Below, one piece after another: positions 42,299 to 53,847 of a stretch of 64,000 nt of DNA. Within the stretch, counting starts at the first letter, position 1. Every line of letters begins with the position of its first letter. This DNA is from Cantharellus purpuraceus. Its lineage: Eukaryota; Basidiomycota; Agaricomycetes; Cantharellales; Hydnaceae. The translations under genes and the position numbers were made by a program. The notes under the pieces are model-generated. The model was not told the DNA's origin. It saw only the letters and a list, made by a program, of their open reading frames with translations, and did not search any database. Where the stretch lies: the NCBI GenBank assembly GCA_025174535.1, contig JALBUN010000009.1, positions 806,001-870,000 of the forward strand, read 5' to 3'.

Positions 42299-44566
42299 CT
42301 ACCCTACGCCTAACTCGAGGAGCCCCCCTACAAATACGATCCCAAGTAGAACCATTGTCATCATCTCCGCCACGGCCTCCAGTCTTTGTGCCCTTCGCCT
42401 CCACATTGGTCGGTTGTTAACCCACTCCCTTTCCTCTACTTCGAGATCCGTGTCTCCGCGGAACAGTGCCATCCGTTGGGAAAACCTAGAGGGATTAACT
42501 GATGAAACATACTCTAAGAACGTATTGAGAATCTCTCCTCCGTCTAAAGCGTGTATTGGCAATAAATTAAGGAAGAAAAGGCACAGAGAGACCGTCCGCA
42601 GATATCTACCGGCGCAAAGTACGTCATGTAAAGCGAGTAGGATATATACGGCATACGTACTCTACCAATAGGTTTACTGCCGCTGGTAAGGAAACCGGCA
42701 GGATTCGAAATCGAGAAAGGTATTCTCCGACAGTGACTGTAACAATCAAATGCATCTACGTTCATATGTCGACATATACGTGGCATACGGACCTTGCTCC
42801 CAAACTTCTCTCCGCGGACCCTTCCACACAATGGTGTTTTCATCAACGTTACCAGCGTCCTTCAAAAACGAGATACGAAGTAGGCCTGCTGATGAGTGCG
42901 GTTTGACACATATTTGCGCCTGCCCCTTGTCCATCACATCTTTGCCCGTGTTCACTTTGATATTGCCTTGGTCACGAGAGTCACAAGTGCTGTGAGACGA
43001 ACATCGTTGCTTCGTTTGATCTTCGAACAGAGTGACAGGGTCAATACACCGGCCGTTCTCTAGGGTCATCAAGCTGGATGGGTGCGTAATGAAACAGGAC
43101 ACATTGTCATGCTTCGTAACATGCGATGGGGAACCGGGACAACAACCCTGAGAGTGACCTGTAACATATAAATAGTATCAACTGACAAAGGAAAATGATA
43201 CACACCATCAAACCAATATTTCCTAACACACCACCCTTCATATTGTATAGGGTCTATTAGCAGACTGGAGGTCCACAAATCTTGAGGGGTGTGGTTTGAT
43301 GTCTTCGAAAGCCCTGTATCACCAACGCGAGTGATTATTGACCCAGGAATCAAGTGTGGGCGCAGAGGGGAAGACTTTTATCAGCATTTGTAATGCGTAT
43401 CAGATCGAAGCACAACAGGAGAGAAGTCAAGATAATTGCGCGTTGAATATGAAGCATAGGGCTCTCACCACGTGCACATCAACCACTACCACCCCCCCAT
43501 CAAGCCTTCGGTATCCGAGTAAGGGCCACAAAGTTCGGCCAATAGAGACGGCTGAGATAAAAAATAGGACCAGGATAGTGATCAAGTTATGGTATACCCC
43601 TGCAGAAGCAATCCTTAGACGGCGCAGAGGGGGTCGATCCCTGCTAGTTGAAACTGGTGTGGCAAGCTCTACGAACGCAGCGGGTATAACAAATATAATG
43701 GCATAGCCCCACGAGACGAGAGGAACGCCATCGCTGGCAGTAAGGTCAGAATTCATATCGTGTTGAGCGTGCGAAGCAAAGCAAGAAACATGGGGATATA
43801 GGGTGCCACGACGGTGATAAAATTGTAGACCTACGCGGCGGCCGCTAGGGCATGACCCAATTCATGTATGGTTGTGCACACCATTAGGGAGACAAAAATA
43901 GGCAAAAGATGAGAGAGCGGTAAATTGACGCCTGGTATCTGGATTAACACCAAGAAATTAAGCAATACAAATAGTAGATTCTCATTTTGCACTCACAAGT
44001 GGTCTCAGCAAGAACTGATTGGGGGAATGATCAATTGGCTGAGTTATCGGCAGCGGGCTCCGTTTCACCATTGAATGCGCAACAAGAGTACTTGGGCTTG
44101 GATTCAGATTGCCTAGTAGGCGAAGGACAAGCTGGAGCAACGACCACCACAATGCTCCAATAGCAAGTACTTGGCCCACAATCGCCGTGACAGAACCAAT
44201 GTTATAAAACGCTCTCACAATATCTCCCCATTCCCATACACAACAGCGCACTGACTTCGCAGATCGTCTGCGTGAAGAGGAAGTAGACTCCGAGGTGGTA
44301 GTTCCTCCAAAAAATTCAAGCAGATTTGCGTGGCTGTCCGCAAATACTGTCGATCTGCCACGGAGGATAAACGTAGATGCAATATCAACCTTGGCATAAT
44401 GACCTATCGTCCATAGCACTTGGGGACCTCGCTGCGAATACGTTGGCGGCAGTGCACTGACAGGGAGAAGAGACCTATTTGTGCTAGAAAGAACGTATCG
44501 ACGTCGGATGTAGACAAGAACCCAGAACGAAACAGCCGCTATAAGAGGTGTGAAAGACGATACCAT
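42299..44566 (-). CDS. site-2 intramembrane metalloprotease (S2P/M50)
   Basis: Golgi membrane protease that releases membrane-tethered transcription factors; in other basidiomycetes it processes the sterol regulator Sre1. N-terminal membrane segment (FTPLIAAVSFWVLVYIRRRY) and another near AIVGQVLAIGALWWSLLQLV. The zinc motif HELGH lies at about 43852-43866 in TTIHELGHALAAA, followed after an intron by DGVPLVSWGYAIIFVIPAAF and LRIASAGVYHNLITILVLFF, the S2P arrangement. A PDZ-like region with a Cys-rich insert follows (several Cys at about 42940-43110). The second catalytic motif is LLPIHALDGGEIL near 42535-42560. It ends GIVFVGGLLELGVG. At least six introns; joins checked at the HELGH-containing exon keep phase. 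Some 3' splice sites are approximate. Confidence 0.87.
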
Positions 44567-45001
44567 TATTCCTTGCTCTTGTTACGCCCCGATGTAGCAT
44601 TGTTGGGAGCAAGGTCGTACAGATCGGAGACTCAAATTCTAAGACTCGTTCGAGGCATATATAAAAACATTATTCTATCACTGTGCAACGAAGTGAATCC
44701 AATATGACCAGTTATACGACAACATCTCATGGACCAGAGACACTCTGGCTAGTCTTCATTTCAACAACATCTTACGGATATTCATAACCCAGAGCCACTT
44801 CGTATTGACGTCGGTTTAGACTTGGGTCTCAAATATACTCCAGCGTCAAAAGATGCTGCGGTCAATCCATATGCGCATGTCGTTATGTTTGTGCAATGCA
44901 TACAGTTTGATAGAAAGAGCACTGGATGCTCACAATAGCATAGGCCTCCACTCTCCTGTCCCCACCCCCGAGCCAGCAGCAGGAAATAAGATGCAAGACC
45001 T
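44567..45001. other. intergenic region with candidate S2P TATA box
   Basis: TATATA at about 44658-44663 is 92-97 bp upstream of the minus-strand S2P start. Otherwise this holds the S2P promoter and the eL38 3' flank; no further gene was seen. Confidence 0.4.
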
Positions 45002-45507
45002 TTACTTCTTGCCTTTTGTTGACTTCTGGACCTCAACGACGCTGAGACCTTTCATAAAATGGCACAGTCAACATATTGCCTATACTGTCCGTAGAAAATG
45101 AACGCTTGGTGTTGTACACATACCTGGGGGAAGACTCTGTTGTAATTTCTCCGCCTTCTCTGCGTCGTCGACAACTAGAGTGTAGAGGTATCGCGAGCAC
45201 CGGACCTTGAATTTTGTCTTTTGCTTGGAGATACCAGAAGGCAGACGGGTATGTGTCTTTTTGATGCGAGCAGCTAGCCACAGCACAACAATGAGTCGAA
45301 GTTCTCGTAGATAACCCATAGGAAAGGAAAAGGAGGAACACCAAGGTTCCAGCAAAGTAATTGTAGACGAGGCAATGCTGATACTCACAGCGAGCGTCCT
45401 TCCGCGAGGCGACTTCAATGAAGGCCTTGATGTCACGAAGTTCCTTGGCCTAGATGCAAGATATTGCATTACGACGAGAGCCTTGTCACTAATGTTAGAC
45501 TCACCAT
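45002..45507 (-). CDS. RPL38: 60S ribosomal protein eL38
   Basis: Small structural protein of the large ribosomal subunit. The first coding exon consists of the ATG alone (45505-45507), directly followed by donor GTGAGT. Next exons: [20 protein letters not shown], then [20 protein letters not shown] with [20 protein letters not shown] and [11 protein letters not shown], then [15 protein letters not shown] with TAA at 45002-45004. The [15 protein letters not shown] and [10 protein letters not shown] blocks are diagnostic. Relative to the usual family sequence the basic loop between IKK and KFKVR ([14 protein letters not shown]) is longer by a few residues. Three introns. Confidence 0.95.
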
Positions 45508-46964
45508 GGTCACGACTTAGTTTGGAAGTGTTGAGAAAGTAAATCGAAAACCTTAATCGTGGGAACTACAAGCTTACCTAAGCCACCTTCGGTCTACAGG
45601 AAGTGACCCTCGGGTGCATACTTCTCTGGTGAAAGGTGATTAATAATTTGGCCCAGAAGTTACCCTTCACTCAATGCGTTATTAATGCACTCACTTTAAC
45701 ACTAGTTTGGAGCTTTGCTTTGTTCGACAATGATCTCTCAGTGCTTTCGAATCCGCCACAAGTAGTACTGATTTCACTATCAAACACTCGTTTATCCAAA
45801 ACAATCACATGTCATTCCCAAGTGATCATATCATGTAGGGTTTCCTCGTCTACTGGCTACTAACCAGTTGAGTACATCATCGCACATATTTATATAAGGG
45901 AATTTAACAAGTAGGTAGCCAAGTCGTTGAGGACTCCATCGCACGATTTGCAAGCAGCCATAACCTGCGAAGTCCTAAGCGATTCATAGCGAAATCGACC
46001 ATAAGCGACGCCTAATGTAAAGCGAGAAGTTTGCACTGTACAAGTAGATCTGATCAATACGCGTCATCTAGCCCCATGAATTTTGAGGTCCCGGCACTGC
46101 AGAGCACTGCCTTCGTGGTTATTATGCGTCTGAGAGTTGCTAATACTTAGACAGTTGTTCAGGCAAGCCTTCGTTGTTGTCTCCCTCTGAAATATCTCAG
46201 GATCAACTCCAGGCTCTCCATAGGGAATTCCTGCATTATGAGGAGGTATTTGGTTTACCATCAATAATGTCGTACTTTAAAGGCTTTACGTGAATCTAGG
46301 AACCCAATATAAACATAAAGCACTTTTCAGATGCGATCATAGGAGTCATTAAATTAGCCACATGCATCGATCCCATCCGACGAAGCTCCCATGTCATCTA
46401 CACGCACCTCGTCTTCATCTGGATTCTAGCTTTGATCTGGCTGAAGATCCGAACCAACGCTCCGCTCAAGTTGGTACAGGTCATCGGTCCCCTCAGGAAC
46501 CAAGGAAGTCCACAAGGCATTGTCGTTTTTGAGGTGGGGCTGTGACACTCGCGCTAGTAGCAGACCGGGTAGGTACCAGTGGCGACAGCTATTTTTACGA
46601 AACATGGCGCCCCTGTACCTGGTGGATATGCCGTTGTATTTTCCTCCCTGGCAATGGATCTCGCATGTGCACCACTTCCTTCTCAGAGGCATCAGGCGTT
46701 TAAGGCAAAGAAAGCAGAGAAGACGAGCAGCGAGTTGATAACAACAAGTTCAGAGGCTTCTGGATCGAACCATCAATTCAGACTACCGCGGAATATCCCG
46801 CCCGACTAATTCCCAATGTCAAAGGACACATAAAATGAGCTTTATTCCCACTGCCTTGCAAACATCACGTCAATGACTTCGACTACAGATGAACACATGC
46901 AAGACAAATTGCTCCAGAAAAGAGAATATTTTACACAATACGCAAGTTCGTTGATTGGCCACAT
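45508..46964. other. intergenic region with one copy of a dispersed repeat
   Basis: Upstream of eL38. Contains repeat copy A (about 45650-46085). A minus-strand frame at 46426-46692 has protein-like composition (SLVPEGTDDLYQLERSVGSD) and another lies at 46064-46264, but no family or reliable splice join was found, so no gene is called. Confidence 0.4.
45650..46085. repeat. dispersed repeat copy A (partner at 48580-49030)
   Basis: Shares colinear blocks with copy B: GAAGTT-CCC, GATTTCACT-CAAACACTC-TTT, ATGT-TTCCTC, CGTCT-CTGGC, ACGCCTAAT-TA-AGCG and TCA-CTA-CCATGAAT. The copies are strongly diverged; the match was made by eye. Confidence 0.45.
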
Positions 46965-47475
46965 CTACAAGGATATGGGGCTGCAGCCAATGTTGATCTA
47001 TATGCGTCTCAGTGATGGCGCAGCTAGAGCGTATCGAACAGGGACTTACGAGGCCGTTAAAGTTGTTGTCAGTGCAGCACACGGGTTGCTGAGCACAATT
47101 GACACTACCACTGGCATGATATTAGTCTTGGGGGCGTGGCCTGAAAGCCGATGAACAACTTACACGATGGGGGTGCAGCCCAGGCCGACGACGACAGAGA
47201 GGTCTTGGAGGACAATACCGAGCAGACCAAGGATAAGGCCAATCCCGGGAAGAGAGTTGGCGGTTCCGACAGTGTTGCAGCACTGAGCACCACCTGTGTG
47301 GCGTTCAGCAAGGTAGCAAGCTTGTAAAAGCCAAAGCAGTCTTACCAGTGTTGCACTGAGAGATGGTGGTCACGGTGGGGCCAGGGGCAGTTGCAGTAAC
47401 GGTGACGGTGTTCCACGGTGAGGCGGCAGCAAAGATAGCCAGGCTCGAGAACACAATCGCTTTGGAGAACATCAT
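46965..47475 (-). CDS. class I hydrophobin
   Basis: Secreted amphipathic wall/surface protein that self-assembles at air-water interfaces. Signal peptide MMFSKAIVFSSLAIFAAASP, a Thr/Val/Ala-rich N-terminus, then the eight-cysteine pattern: QCNTGGAQCCNTV, a hydrophobic SLPGIGLILGLLGIVLQDLS, VVVGLGCTPIV, GSVNCAQQPVCCTDNNFNGL and, from the last exon, INIGCSPISL with TAG at 46965-46967. The order C, CC, C, C, CC, C and the spacing fit class I. Three introns; the last (after NFNGL) must be removed to reach the eighth cysteine. About 118 residues. The start is the first of two adjacent ATGs. Confidence 0.96.
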
Positions 47476-49016
47476 ATTGAGTAGAGCGAGAGTTGGGTGC
47501 TGGATGTTGGACGTTGGCGTTGGAAGTAGTGAATAGCTCGACTTGGGTGTTGAACTATAGTAAATGTACGCAGAGTTGACCCCCTTTTATACAGAGGACT
47601 TGAAGGCAAGCCAGTTTGCACCGGTACAATGCGAGACAGGCGGACAACTGCCATTCCGTTCGCGAAACAAACTGTCAATGCCTTACCGTGAGGGCCTGGC
47701 TGGTAAAGCTGGCTCCAGGTACAGAGGTTCGAGAGGTCGAGACCTCCATCGAGAACATCATAGTCTGTCAGCATAATGTAGCGTCAACTGAGATTTTTTA
47801 ATATAATCCATGGCCATTTGCGGAAATTTTGACAGACAGGATCGGACTGTCAGGAACCAACGCGCTGATTTAGTGACATGTTTCCAGTAGCCGGGTACTG
47901 ATGACAGTAGACATGATGTAGAACGCGTAGTGGTGAAGGGTATTATTTACCAAAAGTGCACTAGTTATGCTAATGAGATGAAGACGCTGATTGACGTCTT
48001 TGCCCATCGGAATGTGCTGCAGCAAAAGACCTCGCGTCTGGAACAAAGACACTGAAGACGGGATGAGACCTGGACCGGTAACTTGCGGAGTAGAAGAACT
48101 GCAGTGGACATTGACGTCAAAGACAGAGAAACAGTCCGACCGCAAGCCAGTGCTCCACAGCTACTCCTAGGAACGATGACAATATTAATAGCCAAGTGAG
48201 GCACAAGCATTGTTCATGTCCAGTCCCTGACATGGCAGTTGACAGCGGCAAAGACATGCTTCGCTTTGCTTTTGCAAAACTTCTTTGACTGCGGCAAGGT
48301 GTTGCGAGCAGGTATGTGAGTGACAAGATTAGAGTGACTGGGAACACATGGACACTTGACGTCCTCTCTCTGGATCCAGAAGTAGCGCTCCTTCAACCGC
48401 AGAACAAGTTGTAAGTTAGGCATGTCAAAGTAATGAACGTCCGGGGGTAATTCGAATATCGCAACCGCTCCCTACATTTCATTCGAGTATTCCCTATTTC
48501 CGCCAGCCCGCGGCGATTCTCACTGGGAGTGACTTGTGTACATGCTTCTCTGATGAAAAACGAATAAGAGAATCTAGTTCTGAAGTTGCCCCTTTGCCAT
48601 ACAAAATCATTCTTGCAAGTATCAATGCGTCTAACCCTCTAAAGCACCTCGCCCCACCTCACTCGATGCTGATCTTGATAATCGACAAGTCGCTAAGTTA
48701 TATCGATTTCACTTCCAAACACTCATTTTTTTATCATTGTTGTCCCAGAGCACGGTATACCATGTGGTACCATGTGTAGATTCCTCATATGTACCCGTCT
48801 GCTGGCGCCGCTACTGTCAAGTCGAACGCATCAAACATTCCGTAGAAATTGGAAGCCAAGCAGTCTACAGCAAAGACTTGGGCCAGTCCACTTTGCTAGT
48901 GCTCTGACGAGCAAAGTTGTCAAGAAACTCATCCCAATGGGTAAATTGATCAAGAAGGCAACGCCTAATATACAGCGCCCAAAGTCCACACAGCTGCTTC
49001 TGGTCAAACACGTCAC
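47476..49016. other. intergenic region between hydrophobin and alpha-amylase
   Basis: Holds the hydrophobin promoter and repeat copy B. A minus-strand frame at 48117-48347 begins with a signal-peptide-like MFPVTLILSLTYLLATPC but has no recognisable continuation; not called as a gene. Confidence 0.4.
47585..47592 (-). promoter_or_regulatory. TATA box of the hydrophobin gene
   Basis: TATAAAAG on the minus strand, about 110 bp upstream of the hydrophobin ATG; a strong consensus match, consistent with a highly expressed gene. Confidence 0.7.
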
Positions 49017-49030
49017 CTAACGCCATGAAT
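48580..49030. repeat. dispersed repeat copy B (partner at 45650-46085)
   Basis: Same colinear blocks as copy A. Its right end overlaps the alpha-amylase stop codon (49017-49019), so the repeat either forms the amylase 3' flank or both derive from an older duplicated segment. Confidence 0.45.
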
Positions 49031-52000
49031 CATTCAGGGTTTGAGATCCAGACCCTGGGACGGTGTCAATCCTGTTAGGATCCGATTCCCATACCACCTG
49101 TACGAAACGAAGATCTCAACCGTGATATTAAAGGAAATCATTTCGACTTGACTCACAGCACCAGAAGCTGCCTTCCTGATATACTTGTACTGGAACGTGA
49201 TGCCAGCAGGCAACGAGATTGAAGCATTCCACACAGGATAATCGGCCGAAGACAACGCAATCTTAACAAGCAAGAAACGTGAGCTGTCAACCCAAGGCGT
49301 ACTGATAGACAAGGAAAGAACCAAACCGCTGCATTAGGGTTCCAGTTCCCGAGTTGTTGAATGCTTCCTACTACGAAGATGTTCTAAACAAGCCAACATG
49401 AAGAATCAGACGCGTGGCCCGCCGAGTCGTGTAAACTCCTTACATCGCCGAATGTGGTTGTCGCTGTTTCCGCAAAGTTCACCGTGACCATTCCCGAACC
49501 CCCCGTGCTTGTCGGTAAACTTGAAACACTGGTAGGGGTTGCTGAAGATGATTTGGCCCCGATATGAATTGCAAGGGCGTTGCGAGATGAGATCGTGGCA
49601 GAGAAAGTCCCCGAAGCAGACACAGCATATCTGAAGAAGTTTCATGACACAAGTAAGACAGTAGCGCAGTAGAATCTACATACGATGACCCGGCGCATAT
49701 GCCATTTGAAGCAGGTCCTGCAACGACATCGCAGTATGTCCCAGCTGGAAGAGAAGTCTGGAACGTTGCAGTCCAAGGTGAGTCTTCGTTGTTAATTGCC
49801 ACAAAGCCCGTAGACCCTGCATGGAATACAGAATAACGGCTGATTATCCCAGGAAATAAACATATAGACTTAGGGAAGGCGTGCCTCGACCAAACGCCAA
49901 TTGTTGGGAACCTCCGGTCATAGGATTGGTTAGCGGACCGCAAACAGAGTTGTGGAACGTGACCATCCCCGAGAATGCAGCCCATCGGTGCTGGCACAAC
50001 CTGGAGCAGAGAGCATTGCTACATCAGACACAAAAGAAAAAAAGTTACTCTTCTGAGCCATTACCATCCGTTAGCTCCTCCCCGTGCTGAACATGTCCCG
50101 GCACCTGGAAGAGTACAAAGAATAGTGAGCAGAAGCCAGGTGACAAACGCTGGACGTACCGCCATCGGGTGCTCCATCGTCAGTCGTCGAGAACGAGTAA
50201 CTGGATAGAATTGTAGGCATTCCATATGAGTGAGCACTAAGGCCATCAACTCCAGTAAGCACAGTCTCAACAGATCTATGTGTTGCTTACAGCGAGAATA
50301 TGGTCGCAAGGACATATGTATTCGACGGCGAGTTGGAATTGAGAGAATTTCCATTCTTGAAAAAAAAAAAACTTCAGTTTGCCGAAGAGACAATTAGGAC
50401 GACTAACCCGCTCCGTATCGTGATTCGCCTGATAATAAACTATCGACAACTCGAGATTCTACCGGAGTGAAGACCACGCACCACAAAAACGTTTGCCAAT
50501 GTCCCTGGGACCCAACCTATCATTAAATTTCAGTCCTAGGCCTCATCCTTCAACTAAATGAAGAAAGCATACCTTGATTGTCAAGGTTCTGCAGACTCGA
50601 CAGCGCAGCCCCTCCTGAAAAGGCATTTTTCACAGCAGTTGTAAATCTGAACCTGTCGTATCGACAAAAATACATTGCTCAAATCGAGGAGATGGCCAGT
50701 TCTAGAGAAGCTCAACGCACTCTTGTACATCTCCTGTATAGTTTTGTTTTCAGAAAATCGTAGCGAACAAAGCCTTTGAATGGATAGCGCACCGTTCCCG
50801 GTATATTCATTGGGAGTGATGGGTTCTCCAGCTCCATAAATTACCTAAAAATATACAAATAGGTCGCTTGTAGTGAATTATAGTTATTTACCAAACCTCT
50901 TGAGTGATATAGGGTTTTGTGGTAAGTCTGGAAAGTATATTGGCAATATCCGTCGCAGCGATATCTAGAAATAGTCAAAGAGAAATTTTCATAACTTGGG
51001 TTGGTATCTGATTTCATTTTACGTACGCTTTGCGGCATCCAACCGCATGCCATCAATTCCCAAAGAAAGGAGGTCGTTGCTGTACTCTGCAAGTCGACTA
51101 CGGACGTATTCTGTTTCAGTTCCTAGACTGGTTTTAATGTTAGCATTAGATGTGAGCATGTCCAAAAATCCTCACTCTGCTAAATTGTCCAACTGGCAAG
51201 TCTGGACCTCCAGCCTATTCTGATAGTTCACTGCGTTCCAGATGAACATCTAGTAGATAACATAGATGATAAATGCATGCGCACCAATATTATCCCCCGA
51301 TTCAAGCCCGCAATGATGAAAGTCCTGCGGAAATGTTCACCCAGACCATCAGGTATGATGATAGTATTCAGAGAAGATGCGAACTTGGAATTGATAAATC
51401 CCTGGATACACGTAGTGCGTGAAATCTGCATTTCATGATAAGCCAGGTAAGAGATCGAGGAAGAGAACTCGTGCTCGTACTGCTTCCAGCGACACCCGTC
51501 CCTAAGAGACATGGATGTGTACTGTCAACGCACACCCAGAAAGGTGCGCAAACGTACCCGAATCAATACCTGCCTGTGTATAGTATATTGATATTAAGAC
51601 GGCACACGCGAGTCGTCTACTAAAGAGATATATACCATGTGATTGAACAGAGTGTCTGAACGTACATGTCCTATTATTAAGAGAAGACAGTTATCAGGAA
51701 AAATACTGCACCCGCAATAACCTTGACACCGGCGGCGTGGCATTTGCTGATCATGTTGGAAAATTGAGCACGATTCCCGCGCTTAGACGTTAGTATATAG
51801 GAAACTGGCTGGTAATCGGTCCACCACTGTGGTCCACTAATATGTTCTGCGGGGGGACTGACTGTACCCGCGCGATCAAGATCCTCCGACAAGTTGACAA
51901 GGTGCTTCAAGCAAGAGGTACCTTGGACGAAGCCATATCCCGCTGGCCCTAAGAAGTCGGTACATTCGGAGGCAATGCTATCCCATGTCCACTCAAACAT

Positions 52001-52187
52001 TTGAGTAATGACAGCTATGAAACGAAACCTCGTTAAATGACTGAGTGACGGCAGTGACGGATTGATAAAGCCGGAACAACCCACATTTGGTACCACTGGG
52101 TACACGAGGTGCCAATTGTTCGTCCATAGGCCATGCGCGCGCATAGAAAACACAGGAAAGCAAAGAGAGCAAAAGTTTAAACAGCAT
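49017..52187 (-). CDS. secreted alpha-amylase (GH13) with C-terminal starch-binding CBM20
   Basis: Endo-acting starch hydrolase. Signal peptide [20 protein letters not shown]. The catalytic domain resembles the animal/Streptomyces type: [85 protein letters not shown], nucleophile Asp in GMRLDAAK (near 51030-51052), acid/base Glu in ITQEV (near 50900), third Asp in NHDTER (near 50410-50428). The domain C follows: [16 protein letters not shown] and [21 protein letters not shown] Ser/Thr linker ([18 protein letters not shown]) leads to CBM20: [55 protein letters not shown], ending LNDSWR. Many short introns; all core motifs are intact. Confidence 0.93.
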
Positions 52188-53008
52188 TGTGATACAGGAG
52201 CAGCAAGGTTGACGGTTCGACAAGAGTTAAGGCTGACATTGTCGAGTCCCTCTTTATTACGGACAAACGAGTAGATGTCAGATGAAAAATAGACTTGTCA
52301 TAAAACAGATCAGCCTCCTATTTGCATGTTGCATGATGATTCGGATCTCGAGAAGGTTTGATGAGGTGTAAAACATGCAAGTTTAGGAAGAAAGGATCTG
52401 GAGGCATGTTGAAGCCTTTCGGCAATAGCACTATGCTCGGGGAGATACATAGAAAATGGCCACCGTATACGACCAAGTCCTTTGAATATACGAACAGCGA
52501 GAATAATCCCCGCTACTAGAACTGTGCAACGACCAAGGGCATTGTTACACGTAGGAGGTTGTCCAGTCAGCAGTGAGACCCATGTGCAAAGCATCGAGTT
52601 TCCATAGCATCAACCGATTCCTCCAAGAAAAGATCATGGAGCATGTGGTGTTGAAATCTATACAGGTAAACTCAGTGTGCGTACCAAACACAACGGAGTG
52701 TACGTGCATAAGTAAAATGAATATAATAATAGAATGATCAACGCGGACGGGTTACCATGTGGACCGGATAAATGGGATCTTAAGTTCCACATTCCAACAT
52801 ATGGGACGTGGAGAACAAGTGACGAGTTATTACAGGAAGGGTTGAAGATCACGAGAGGGGAGCGTGTCACGGCGGCATCACGTGACAGACCTTGAGCTCA
52901 AGCCACTTGGTTGGTTCTGGTGCGGCTGTATTCTGACATCGATGTGCTTCTGCTGGGCGTTAACCATCCAGCCGTTTCTCCAACTATAGATAGAACTTCA
53001 AGCACCCT
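52188..53008. other. intergenic region
   Basis: Divergent promoter region between the amylase (-) and the F-box-like gene (+). No gene was recognised. Confidence 0.4.
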
Positions 53009-53732
53009 ATGGGGCAATTACCCAGTACACTCGACTCCGCTTCCAAGGTAGGTTAGTCGTTTGTATGAAATTCCTTTATCCACATTTTAGTGTTAGGATG
53101 CCTTTGACGAGAGGCTTACCTACCATGCTCTTGCTCGATCCCTCATAGAAGGAAATCGATTCCGATGTCGCCTCCCAGTCGAGCTAGTCATCCATATCTT
53201 TCGGTATATCGATTACTATTCGCCGTGCCGGGAGCTCACTGTGTTGACGGACATTCCTTGTTGCGTAAAAATTCATGTTCCTGGCTCCGCTTCCATTTTG
53301 TGGTTCTCTACTCCTCCTTTCGACTGCGGGCTTCTCTCCAAGGTTGCCAGGATGCAACTTGTTACATGTTCGCATGACCAAGGATGGTGTGACGATCGCT
53401 CTGCAGGGAGTTGGAGTTGGTTCGAACTTGTCATTCTTTCGCCCCAAGGGGACGATGAAATGCTACTGCCAAAGAAGGGGGCTGATGGTAAGGACCTCGT
53501 ATGGCGCAGCCACTCGAATCCAGTTGCGTCGGGAAATTTCTCGTGGGTCGAGGGATCTCACTTTGAGAGTGATCACGATATCTGGAAACATCTAGCGAAG
53601 GGAGATCGCATTGGAGTGAGAGTGTGCGCTCAATATACTGGTTGGCAAAACTTTGCTCGAGAGGGTATACTAAGAGTGGAGGAATTCTTTGAGCCACTGA
53701 ACTTTGCCACCTCGTGCTACGAGGATATCTGA
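53009..53732 (+). CDS. F-box-like protein of unknown target
   Basis: Exon 1 (MGQLPSTLDSASK, from 53009) joins DAFDERLTYHALARSLIEGN after one intron. Next comes RCRLPVELVIHIFRYIDYYS, which matches the start of an F-box (LPxELxxxIF), the Skp1-binding module of SCF ubiquitin ligases. The remainder is a single C-terminal domain with SWSWFELVILSP, HSNPVASGNFSWVEGSHFES, DIWKHLAKGDRIGVRVCAQY and TGWQNFAREGILRVEEFFEP, of a type common in mushroom genomes but without known function. Stop at 53730-53732. The F-box call is moderate because only its first part is clear. Confidence 0.72.
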
Positions 53733-53847
53733 CATTGATTACGGGATACAGATCTTGAAACTACACGGCGTCGTATATAATGTATGTGTACCTGTTGGCA
53801 GGTTCGTGGGATAGATTATATTCCCAGCCACGCACGCTCTTATCCAC

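Noticed and set aside
46873..47154. 93-codon plus-strand frame (MTSTTDEHMQDKLL...)
   Set aside because: Antisense to the last exons of the hydrophobin gene, whose eight-cysteine pattern is unmistakable.
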